Source: Paramarasmius palmivorus (Eukaryota > Basidiomycota > Agaricomycetes > Agaricales > Marasmiaceae). Taken from it: a stretch of 64,000 nucleotides of DNA. The notes beneath the pieces are model-generated. The model had not been told where the DNA came from and did not search any database. It saw nothing but the letters and a program-made list of their open reading frames with translations. The stretch is from contig JAYKXP010000001.1 in NCBI GenBank assembly GCA_037176845.1, forward strand, positions 496,001 to 560,000, given 5' to 3'. The position numbers and the translations under genes are program-made. Of this stretch, positions 10,517 to 21,086 are shown piece by piece. Within the stretch, counting starts at the first letter, position 1. The number at the start of each line of letters is the position of its first letter.

Positions 10517-11920
10517 TCATTCGGATTGTGGTACAGTTCCACCGGTTGTCATATTCCATCCCAATTGCTCATATGTCCACCCAAATGCTTTACCATCGTC
10601 GGTGTGCACGCCGTTGATCAACGACCGATGCATCCCCGGGTTGAGATGAATGTTGTTGATAGCGACCATTTCCTCATTCGACAAAGTGATAAGCTGAGGT
10701 AAGTGGTAAGTACAAAATTCCAAGCCCTGAACGAAATACCAACTGTTATGTTAGTCACCATACGACGTTCATTTTCGGTCTTGGGTATGGCGATAGTGCC
10801 TCGTTGAACGGCCCAACTAATCAGCACCTGTGCAGTATCGACCTTGTGTTGCTGAGCGATCGCGTTTACACTGGGGTTTTCTAATGGCCCAAGAGGCACG
10901 TCTGGACGAGGCTGACCTACACCGTCGTTAAATGGATCAGCTTCCACTTTCGAAACAAAAGAATGACATGCGCACCTATCGGCGAGTATACAGTCAAGGG
11001 AATGCCTTTTCCATCGCAATATACTTTAAGCTCGTGATTCGGAAGGTAGGGGTGAGCCTCTACCTGATTGGTGGCCGGGACGATGGTACAGTGAGGGAGT
11101 AATATCTCGAGGTTCTTGATAGAGAAATTGGAAACACCGATAGATCTGACTTTGCCTGTGGCGACTAACTTCTCCATGTCTTTCCACGTCTCTACAAAGG
11201 TAGGACTTTGGTCTGGAGGTATGGCTTCGCCTACCCATGCGTGACCGTTTACTACAACAAGTGAATGGGTCGTAAATATGTGGAAGAGGACGGTGTTGTG
11301 GTACGTACATGGCTTGACTGCTTGTGGCCAATGGATGAGGTAGAGATCAATGTATCCGAGACCAAGGTTATCGAAACTCTCTTCAAAAGCTTCTCTGACT
11401 CTTCCATGGTCACCGTTTCTACCGAAAAATTTGAGAATCGATCGAGCCAGGAAGGTCACTAGAACTCACGCCAATTTCGTGGTTACGAAAAACTCCTCTC
11501 TCGGTATTCCAGAGTCTCGAATGGCCCTTCCAACTTCCTCTTCATTCCCTGAATCGTTTTTGTGAGCAGTCAGTTGTTCGGTCCTGGCCACGACACATAC
11601 CATATCCAGCAGCCTGAAAGGTTCATTGGTCTCCTTCAGATCGATTGGTGTAAAACGATTCACGTACGGTATCAAAATGTCGATATCCAACCTATAAGAA
11701 ACTCAGCTACACTTTCAGGTAACCATAAGTAGCGACGCACCTTTATGGCCTTTGAGCAATAATCGTATACTCGCTGACCTCCACCCGGTGTTCCGATCCA
11801 GCAACTAGGGAATATTTTCAGCGAAAATTACGATCAGAACACGAATATTATTCACCCCATTCCAACCGCAGGAATCTTTCTACCATCTTTCAAAGTGAAG
11901 AGAGGTACTTGAGGAGCCAT
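10517..11920 (-). CDS. Aldo-keto reductase (NADP-dependent, glycerol/xylose reductase type)
   Basis: This cytosolic TIM-barrel oxidoreductase probably reduces aldehydes or sugars with NADPH. The start at 11920 gives [20 protein letters not shown]. The catalytic tetrad is visible: Asp in GYRHFDT, Tyr in AAGYGNEEEVG, Lys in FFVTTKLA and His in DLYLIHWPQ. Further landmarks are [40 protein letters not shown] and the cofactor-binding end [14 protein letters not shown]. The C-terminus is [20 protein letters not shown]. At least seven exons are needed. One is a 13-nt micro-exon at 11601-11613 that carries AAGYG across two introns. The gene is divergent from Elongin C, with 242 bp between the two starts. 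A truncated copy lies at 6688-6885. Confidence 0.9.
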
Positions 11921-12162
11921 TGTTGGGGGGATTTTACCTGGTCATCATCATGATTGCACGATTGCTTTTATACATCGAGTCGGAGTGTATGACTGAGCAG
12001 AACCTGGAAACCAGCCGAGATCATTCAGATGCTCGTCATTTGAATAACGCTGGTGTCGCTCCGATGTTAGAGGAATTTGTGGGCGTCGTGGTGATAAGTA
12101 GCAGGTATAGTCACAAGGCTGATGCGGACCGTCCGCCATAGGTCTCTTGCACCATCACCATC
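11921..12162. promoter_or_regulatory. Shared divergent promoter region, AKR and Elongin C
   Basis: These 242 bp separate the two start codons on opposite strands, so the two genes must share or abut promoters. I see no clear TATA box. The open frames here (11920-12141 plus, 11948-12139 minus) look like chance frames. Confidence 0.5.
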
Positions 12163-12794
12163 ATGAACGAGGATGTTCAAATGGTATCGTAAAAGCGCGT
12201 CTTCCTCACTGATAGTAATTGTTCTAATATTTTCTGCTCGCAGGGAAATGCTGCCGAGGCTAGCGGAGAAGATTGGGTTCGGATTGTCAGTAACGACGGC
12301 TTCTCTTTCCTGGTCAAAAGGAAAATTGCGCAGATGAGTGGCACAATAGCAAGCTCGCTGGACATGTCTAGTCTGTCGTACACCTATTTCTCTCCCGTGA
12401 AGCTTTGAAGCTCACGAAACGCTTAGGTGGTTACTCTGAATCGGAGACCAAAACGTATAATGCCTCAAACGACCGGTGCGTGTCTTTTTTTATTCTTTCG
12501 TATATTCACCGTTTGATTCGTGTATTTACGCGTTGTAGTGGCATTATCGTCCAGAAACTACTGGAATACATGTGTTTCAAGGCCCATTACAGCAACACCA
12601 AAAGGAAGGTGCCTTTGAACGAGTTCATGGATAGAATACCCCCAGAGATTGTGCTAGAGTTGTGCGTGCATTGTAACTTGAACGTGCGCGGCCATACTGA
12701 CATATCTATCAGGCTCCTTGCTGCAGACTATCATGAAAGTAAGTCATGTATCATCTGCCTTTGGACGCGAATTGATTTCTTCCTTTCAGTGTAA
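12163..12794 (+). CDS. ELC1: Elongin C (BTB/SKP1-like ubiquitin ligase adaptor)
   Basis: Elongin C bridges cullin and substrate receptors and also binds Elongin A at RNA polymerase II. It is encoded in five or six exons. A first coding exon of 12 nt (MNED) is followed by an intron of about 70 nt. Then come EDWVRIVSNDGFSFLVKRKI and AQMSGTIASSLDMSS. The next exons give GYSESETKTYNASNDR and GIIVQKLLEYMCFKAHYSN, then VPLNEFMDRIPPEIVLEL. The last two exons give LLAADYHE and a terminal Met-stop. All junctions used are GT..AG and keep frame. The length (about 110 aa) and motif order match Elongin C across eukaryotes. The final exon supplies only two bases plus the stop codon. Confidence 0.92.
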
Positions 12795-13268
12795 TTGGCG
12801 TGTACCCGTTGTAATGTTCTACGGCACTTTGGCTTCCCCGTCTGTTGAATGCCATCACACTGTTATTCCTCGTTTTTCCTCTGGCTTTCGACGAGCATTC
12901 CAATCATCATGTGTAGAGTAGAAAGTTATCCCCCTGGCCTCGTTAGGCCGGGATAAGCTGTTGAATCAGTGTTGATCAGTGCCAGAATAGGGCAGTGACT
13001 AGCACAGCCTTTCATATCCATTTCCTGTGTGGAAGAGTGGGGAAAATGCCGAGTAAGGCTAAGAATGTGTATTCATCCTGGGTCGTCCGCTCAGCTTCTG
13101 AACCATCATGTACGACGGTCTCGACGACGATCTGAATGATTCCTTGTCGTCAAGCGCCTGAAAGCTAGGCCTAACACCAGCAAATATCAAAAGGCTCCAT
13201 CACCGGCACCGATACCAAGTTGCAACTTTATCCAGAGCGCCCATATTCTCTTTTTCCTTTTCCTCTGC
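12795..13268. promoter_or_regulatory. Upstream region of calcineurin A
   Basis: No gene was recognised. A pyrimidine-rich tract (CTCTTTTTCCTTTTCCTCTGC, about 13250-13268) runs directly into the calcineurin start codon, as in many fungal promoters. Confidence 0.4.
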
Positions 13269-15590
13269 ATGGATGAACGACATTTGCCAGGATACCTCAA
13301 CCCGATACATGAAGCAGGTGGCCCCTCAATTCACGTAGATCCTGCACAAGATACAAGGGGGAGAGCGGTTCCATCGGTGCGTAATCCTCGTTGCAAGCGA
13401 TCACGATTAGCCTAACCCGGACCTTAGGTTCCACCGCCAGCGACAAGGAAACCTACCAATGAAGAATTCTATGTGAGGGAACCTTCAACGGGGGCGGTTA
13501 AACCGAATCCTACATTCCTCAGGAACCACTTTTTCCGAGAAGGTCGCCTGACGGAGGAACAAGCAATGTTCATTCTTACAGAAGCTACCATGATGTTGAG
13601 GCAGGAACCCAATTTGGTACAAGTAAAGAGTCCTGTAACAAGTAGGTTTCACCCAACGACCGTGTTCACGCTCAGCTAGCTGACTGAATCTCATAGTATG
13701 TGGGGATATTCATGGACAATACGTTCGTGTTCAAGTACCTTCTGGCTTCCTTGTGTCCTAATCGATGTGATAGTACGATCTAATGAAGCTATTTGAAGTG
13801 GGAGGGTCACTCAACGACAACTGCTATCTGTTCCTTGGAGATTACGTTGACAGAGGTTGCTTTGGAATCGAGGTATGTCTTGTGTTATATATCCAACCTC
13901 TATTCGGTTGATCAATACACCTCCAGTGTCTGCTGTATCTATACTCTCTTAAGCTCGTATACCCAACAAAATTCACCCTTCTTCGCGGTAACCACGAATG
14001 CCGACATTTAACGGAATATTTTACCTTTAAACGCGAATGTGTGTGCTTACGACCTTATCCCCTACCTCTCTCACCGACCATTCAAAGGTTTACACAAGTA
14101 CTCAGAAAGGGTTTACGAAGCTTGCATCCAATCTTTCTGTACGCTTCCCGCTGCTGCCATCGTCGACAACAAGTTCTTCTGCGTCCATGGCGGGTTATCA
14201 CCCGACCTGGTTACTCTCCAAGACGTCGTAAACGTGCGTTATTGTTTTTCCTGACAACCAATTCACTCTCAAGATTGTATTAGATGGATCGCTTCCGGGA
14301 GCCTGGCGCTAAAGGACTACTCTGCGATCTCCTTTGGTCCGATCCAGTAACTAACTACGGTCATGAACAAGAACACACACCGCAAGGACCACCATTACCC
14401 CCTGGCACAACATATCTATATAATCAAACCCGTGGATGCTCGTATTACTTTACGTACGAGGCGACCTGCCAATTTCTTGATCGTAATCGCCTTCTTGGCG
14501 TTATTCGAGGCCATGAAGCACAGGATGCTGGGTAAGTTTGCATTTGGACCTGTATGTAGTTAGAGCGCTGAGGAGATTCGTCACTACAGTTACACTATGC
14601 ACCGAAAGACCCCTACTAAGAAATTTCCTTCAGTCATCACGATATTCTCTGCCCCAAATTACCTGGATGTCTATCACAATCGCGGAGCGGTCATCAAATA
14701 CGCCAACAAGAACATCACGATCCGACAATATAATTACACTCAGCATCCATATTGGCTTCCCAATTTCATGGATGCCTTCACATGGAGTCTACCCTTTGTC
14801 GGTGCCAAGAGTGCGTCTCTAGCTTATTCCTCAAAGTATTCAGGATAACATGTTTGGTTTCTTTTAGTCACTGAAATGCTGCTGGCGATCCTCAGTATAT
14901 GTAGTGAGGAAGAATTAACAGAAGACGGCGAAAGTACATCCGACGAGGACGAGACGAGGACATTGGCAGAGGCTGCCATGTCTCCGACAGACTATCAAGC
15001 ACGAAAGCAGCAAATCAAGAACAAGATTATGGCAGTCGGAAGGATGCAAAGAGTGTTCCAGCTGCTTCGGTAAGGTCAATTTTCTCGTTAAGGAACGCCG
15101 GCTGACTTGTGTGCCTTTAATAGGGAGGAATCAGAATCCGCTTCTGAGCTTATGCCTGCAGATGATGTGTCAAGTGTACCTGCGGCAGGTATACGTCTTG
15201 GGCCAGATGCACTAAGCGTGCAAGGTAATAGAATAAGTCGGAATATCCACAACTTTGATGAAGCGTAAGTCCATCAACACTTTGTCATGCCGTACCGAAT
15301 ATCAAACTGCATTTAATAGTCGTCGTGTCGACCTACGGAACGAGCGGCTACCGCAACTTCAGCCTCAAGAAGTCGCATCTTCCCCAGGATTCTTCCCACC
15401 GCCAAGTATGCGGATGTCTGGTCGATTTGGTGGTGAAGGGTCAGAAGGTCTCACAATGGAGTATCTCATCAAGAAGACGTTGGAAGAGGATGCCGATGAC
15501 GGCTTAGTGGAGCGGTTGGCGGAGAAAATTGCTAGTAGCCGAAGGGTGACTGGGAGGCCGACACCTTTGAAACGATTTGAGACGACTTGA
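13269..15590 (+). CDS. CNA1: Calcineurin A, Ca2+/calmodulin-dependent Ser/Thr phosphatase catalytic subunit
   Basis: Calcineurin dephosphorylates Crz1-type transcription factors in Ca2+ and stress signalling. About ten exons were read. The N-terminus is proline-rich. The PPP metallophosphatase core follows: [59 protein letters not shown] and [15 protein letters not shown]. The calcineurin B-binding stretch contains [18 protein letters not shown]. The calmodulin-binding helix is [20 protein letters not shown]. The autoinhibitory segment is NFDEA, then [12 protein letters not shown] after an intron. Compared with typical fungal CnA the core is divergent (GCFGIE for the usual [17 protein letters not shown] for IIRAHEAQDAG). 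The exon holding the first metal motif is only about 26 nt. The orthology is solid; whether this is the main or a second copy cannot be told here. Confidence 0.93.
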
Positions 15591-16078
15591 ACGGTGGTAA
15601 TAGTTATATGGTGGATCTCTTGACACTCTGGGACGCTTGTATGTGCTATGTAAGTATTGTACGGAATATACGTCGTGCTCAAAAGCAAATGCGCTGTTAC
15701 TAAAGAAACCAGGATGGGTAAAAGTTGCAATGAATTCCACTTGTAAATTGTTACACACAGTAGATAATGGCCGGCAAACACAGTTACTGTAAATTGACTA
15801 AATCAAGTACATACAAAGACGCACGGAACCTTGTACATAGTGGAGGTATAGGATAGTACAATTACATCCGCAAAACGGGGACGAAATAAATAGATCATCG
15901 AATAGCCTGAACGATGTCGAACAATAGTAGTACAACGAGTTACGAGGAGCAGATCCGCAAACTGATAGGGTATAATTATAATCATCATCATAGTCGTAGA
16001 TAAGTGCGAGGGCATGCAAGAAACGAATGCAAACAGAAGGGAAAGCAATTTGAAAAAAGATAGCAAACAAACATAGAA
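15591..16078. other. Convergent 3' intergenic region (calcineurin / F-box)
   Basis: AT-rich sequence between two converging genes. It contains a simple CATCATCAT run near 15980. No gene or RNA was recognised. Confidence 0.5.
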
Positions 16079-17894
16079 TCATAACAGACTTTCCCTCACC
16101 TCCTCCAAAGCGGGGACACTGTTCCTCATCGCCCTCTCGACGCTACTGAGCCAAGCATCACCGCCTCGACGGGCATAAGGCAACATTAGCGTATCGTTGC
16201 GTAAGATTAACGTACGTAAACTCCAATGCTCGTACCGGCGGTGTTGCATCGCATCGACAAATGCCTGACCTGTGACCTTTCCAACATCCATCAAATCCAA
16301 CTCGAGCGTCTTCAAGTTAGGCACCGTAGCAGCTAGTGACTCGATAACTCGAGGTGCCAAGGTCAAGATTCGCATCGAGAGGTGACGGAGCTTGAGCGTT
16401 GGAAATGTCGTGGGCGATGGAGGGCAAGCGCGAGTGGAAGATGTGAACCGGCTCGAGGTAGTACCAATGAAGCTACCGTGACTCGGAGCCTCGTAGCTCT
16501 GGCCAGCCAAGGCCAAAGCGTTCATAATGAATTCCACCTCCTCCGCCTTGAGTGTCTTCTCTGTGAGGACGAGTGACTTGAGATTAGCCCCAACGGAACG
16601 AAGACAGGCAAGGAGAGGATAAAGAGTATGCTTGATAGGCCGCATGGGTATCTCAAGCACTTCAAGACGTGGATATGCCTCCGCGAGCGTAGAGGTCGTG
16701 CTGAACACGAAAGAGGTGGGGGAGGTTGGTGAGATTGGTGAAAGAGGATGTTGCAACTCGCTAGTCAGACTTGTCGACCCAAGTCCGTAGTCGACGCTTG
16801 GACCGCCACCTGCGTCATCATTAACGTTGATATCGCCCCCAGCGATATCCGTAAGGATGCGCTGGACCCACAGGTTGGCATTGGGAGTGTCGTTCGTGAA
16901 GAAACAAGCACGAGAGCATTTGAGGCGCAGCTTTTCAAGCTGACCAGAATGCTTCCTGATGAAGGTTTCCAGTGGAGTTACGCCACCGGCCTGCTGTCCG
17001 GGCGTGAAGACGTACGAAGGGGTGTGGACACATGAGCACCATCATATGGTGTAGAAAGAGAGAATGCGGTGAGACGTGGGAAAAATCCCAATAAATGAAA
17101 GAATCGGTTGAGGTCGAGGTGCTCTGACTCGGACGTGGAGGTGACAGAAAGGGATCGCAGAGTGGAGAAGGTGTTGTTAACGAAAACGACCAACGCGTCG
17201 AGATGATCGTTGACTTCCCCCATAAGCATAGAACCCGTGTGAAGTTGAAGCTCGAGGTTTCTCAGAGAAGGCAACGAGACTCGAGCAAGGCAAGATAACT
17301 TTTCGACGGGAACTTGCACAGAGAATGAAGTGATGTTTTGCCCAAAGTCTGTACCGACTAAGAGCGGCGCCAAGAAGGCAGCGAAGAATTCCGGGTGGTA
17401 TGAGGATGTATGAGACCATTCTATACGATATTCTTGAGCGCGCGGAAGGTTCTTAATGGTGTCGCTGACCAAGCTAATATGCTTGGAGAGCTTGCGCTGG
17501 AGATGAGCACATGCCCTTCGTGACGGGTATTCAGCGTCAATGAAGGTATTGAACTTGTGCCATAGCTTCGCCCTGCTGGTGGATAGCTTGACTGCGGAAG
17601 GAATGATCCACGGCTTAACACGAACGGAGCGAACGAGATGGCCATGATCGGGGATCCTATGAGGATAAGATGAGCGCGAGGTAGGTAGAGAAGCAAAAAG
17701 TTATCATACTTCAAATCCTTCAGCAGCCCTTTGGTGGACTTGCTATACTCTACTAGCTCTACTTTCCGGTACTTGATTTGAAGTGCAATGTTGTAGAAAT
17801 GTCGGGAAACACTTCGTAGCCGGTTGAGCTCTTCCTCCGGAATGAACTCAGCGACGCACAACCACACCTCGTATGGGAGGTCACAGTGAGGCAT
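16079..17894 (-). CDS. F-box domain protein with leucine-rich C-terminus
   Basis: Likely a substrate receptor of an SCF ubiquitin ligase. The start at 17894 gives MPHCDLPYEVWLCVAEFIPE and ELNRLRSVSRHFYNIALQ, an F-box pattern (L-P-x-E-V-W ... L..VS). An intron of about 60 nt follows KDLK. A long leucine-patterned region is typical of basidiomycete F-box proteins, with repeats such as LPSLRNLELQL and YPRLEVLEIPMRP. The frame changes near 17010. A 38-nt GT..AG intron after YDGAH would restore it to QAGGVTPLETF, but this is unusually short; a 1-nt sequence error is the alternative. The stop is at 16079. Confidence 0.75.
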
Positions 17895-19650
17895 GGTGGG
17901 GAATCTGGGGGAGGCGGTGGGGATCCAGGACCAGAATACGAAGGCTGCACCGCAATCGCGGACGCTTAAAAGTGAGATGCGCGCTTTTTCTGTGACTCAT
18001 GACCGCTGAGAACACGTGTAATGGTGGCTGCGCGTCTTTTGACATTTATGAGGTCCTGAAAGTTCCGATAGATATAGAGAGAACAGAGTAGAGCATGTCA
18101 GGATTGAGAAACTGCCTGAAACTGCAGAACAAAGAAGAAGGAAGTGAGAGAAGAAGAAATTTGTCTTCGCTAAGCTCGCTTGAGCCGGCCCCGAGAGCCG
18201 ACCAACCGAGCTTCGTTTATCAATCTGATAACCGGTCTCTCATCTGATCCTTGAACAACTTTTCTATCATATCTCCACAGTACGACTGGGATCAAGCCAG
18301 GATGGATTCATGGGAAGCTGCGGAACGCATTCTATCCTTAGCCCATATTCCGAGTTACTCCGCGTTCAGCATTTCGAAAGGTCATCTGTGGTTGTATGTC
18401 ACTGCAAGAAGGCGGTGAGAAAACAATTGATTGACGGGAGAACGTACAGAACGTCTGTTCACTCTGTCCTTGCTCTGGCTCTTGCTCCTTCCGAGTTCCA
18501 GCTGGCTGCAGTGTACATGCATAATCAATCATGATATGGTGGCGTTTTCCTAGGAGTGGCTGGCCGTTGTTCATTTGCACTCGGGGAACGCACCCCCATA
18601 GGGTATGCGTTGTATCATGTATGCCTATTATATCCACACCATTCCCTTTTACTGTGTGAGTAGGCAGTTCTCGACTCTGTGGCACCCTCTTAGATGCTGT
18701 TGGATATCTCATTCTATGCTCCTCCCTATCACTCCGGGTGGCGGGATAGAAATCAAGTGACGAGATCAAGTGAGATTTAGCCCGTCGCATCTTTCAGAAC
18801 ACGAGGCTCGCAGTTCGTGATTCGTTCATGGACTTGAATGCATCTGTCCAATTTCTGTCAAGTTTCTCTGTCAAACACAGCTCCATACCCGCCGTTCATG
18901 TCTCATGCCCCAGTGTGTGATTTCTGGCTCATCAATCCCCTTGGAACGCGGAGCTTGCGTATTAAGATCTTCACGACGGCGGTAACACAGTCGATTGTAC
19001 AAGATTAATACAAGATGTGAGATCTACGATTCGGAGCTCCTTACCTATCATTTGTAACATTGTAATAGCTCTTCCAACCATGGGATAGCCAGCGCGGAGC
19101 CTTACTAGGCCTTATTATCTGTGGCAGGCGTCCCGTTGGTACTTTTGCTCAGTTATTGGAAAGGCCTGTTTCTAGGTACTGTAGTATAACCGGGAGAATT
19201 CAATGCAGGTCTCCAAGGTATATGCGTATAGCCTCAGAAGATCTGACGACGGAACAGTTTCAAGAGGTCGAGAAAAGATGAGATGTAGTATTCGCGTAAA
19301 ATCCATCCTTTGCTTTCCTCAACAGAAGTTCCAGAAGTTCAGAGCTTACTTTCGTGGCCGTTCGGCACATATAGCCTCACGAATCCGTTTATGCGTCCAT
19401 CCGGCTGCTTTGACCCTTATGCCCTTGCCGAAAGTTACCACGGGCCGAATCGGTTGCGCGTCAACGCGGACGGCGATGAGCCGGCGACCAATAGCTCATC
19501 GCTGCTTACGAGTCTTACTGTACCTCTACGCCGCACACACATGTCATCCTCCAAGCCGCAATCCGTTTATAAGTCCCTCAATCAATCAATGATTTCCTCG
19601 TCAATTCCCACCTAACATCTCTCATATTCACCTTTGAACATTACCCAGCA
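17895..19650. promoter_or_regulatory. 1.75-kb divergent intergenic region
   Basis: Lies between the F-box gene (minus) and the coiled-coil gene (plus). Open frames (18338-18790 minus, 19203-19592 plus) show no known domain. A TATA-like TATAAG lies at 19568-19573, about 80 bp before the ATG at 19651. Confidence 0.45.
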
Positions 19651-20360
19651 ATGCACGGTCACCACTGGCGCTCTTACCCATGGGGATGGCATGGAGCATG
19701 GCATTCCCACTGGCATCGTCGACCTTCTCGTCTTTTGTGGTTCGCTATAGGTGCTGGGACTGCATCTTTCTTCTATATGCGCAAGGAGGCAAGGGAGAAT
19801 GGACGGTCATCTTTATGGGGGATATTGTAGAAAAGTCCCGGTTCAAGCGCCTCCAGCTATCCAAGCAAACCTAGAACAGAACCAAAAACCCAGCCACTGG
19901 CAGATTCCTTACCCAAATCCTCCACATATGCAACCTCAGGTCCCAGAAGCTCAGTCAGTGACGCAGGCCAAGTTTCCGGTAGATCATGCACCACCACCGA
20001 CTACACCTGTACCACCAGCTCACCAGATGACCGAGAGGCCACCCCATTTTGGCTGGGGAAAGGGGTTCGAGACATGGGAGCAGCAGAGAGTACAGTGGGA
20101 GCAAGAAAGAGATCGATTAATGAACAGGGCTCAAGAGACAGTGCGTTTCATTTCACTTCTCACTTTGAGAATGCTTTTGAGCTAATTTATACCGTGTACA
20201 GATGACAGAAATGTCCGAGGCGACCCTAGAGTCTTTATCAAGCACCATAGAAGCACTTCGTGCAAAATTGGCGGAGCACAAGGTGGAAAAGGAGAAACAG
20301 CAGAAGATACTCGAGCAGGAGCTGGAGGAGAAGAAGAGAAATCCGCCGAGATGGGTGTAA
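19651..20360 (+). CDS. Small single-span protein with proline-rich linker and C-terminal coiled coil
   Basis: Function not recognised. The ATG at 19651 gives a His/Trp-rich N-terminus (MHGHHWRSYPWGWHGAWHSH) and then one membrane span (RLLWFAIGAGTASFF). A proline-rich linker follows (PPPTTPVPPAHQ). The end is a charged coiled coil (EALRAKLAEHKVEKEKQQK, then ILEQELEEKKRNPPRWV) and the stop at 20358-20360. A clear GT..AG intron lies after AQET (about 20141-20201). The join between the first-exon frame and the CRKVPVQAPPAIQA frame near 19810-19830 is not resolved; no clean intron fits, so a base error or unusual splice is possible. The topology suggests a membrane-tethered scaffold (inference). 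Confidence 0.6.
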
Positions 20361-21086
20361 ACGCCTCCAACAGCTGGAGACATTGGTTCTACCCTGACCG
20401 ATGGCATTCACATTCCACGAAATGGTACTCGCCCTCTGTACCCTGCAAGCATTGTACGAATCATTGTGTGAATGCCTGGTCATCTAGAAGAGGCCGGGAA
20501 GCGCGAGAAAGAGAGCGGCGGTGGTGGCGGTGGTGTTAATTTGGACTCTATGCAGACCCATTTCATTCATTTGGTTTTTCATTTCGGTTCTAATATCTTT
20601 ATATTCTCTAATCTTCCCGCTCTCTTCATTCATATACAACAATCTGTACAGTATGTACAATCATCATCATCGCAACCGGGGTTCTCCTGTACCATATATA
20701 CATCAAACTACCATCACAAACTTTCTTGACTCCTTCTCATGCTCTAGAAGCTATACTAAACAGTTAGCTCTAGCTCCTGGACCATAAGGCTACAGATAGC
20801 TAATGAAGGAGCAGATACCCACTCGCAACTTGTAAGAATAGAATTCTATTTCAACCTCTAACGCTTCACTCACAATCATCTTGACAGGTTCATGCACGCC
20901 AAATCTGCACAGACGGCGTTTCACGTATTCGGGACCCGAGATCGAAACTTGAACGACTCAAAAGAAGCTTCTAATAAGCTACTAGCACCTTTCCATGCAT
21001 CATGATCTCGTAAAACGAGCTAGATACAATGCTATGGCGTTGGCACTGGCAGCCCGTCACGTCTTCGTAACCTTTTCATTCACCCC
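20361..21086. other. Intergenic stretch
   Basis: AT-rich 3' flank and upstream region. No recognisable gene; open frames at 20472-20787 are low-complexity and unassigned. Confidence 0.45.
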
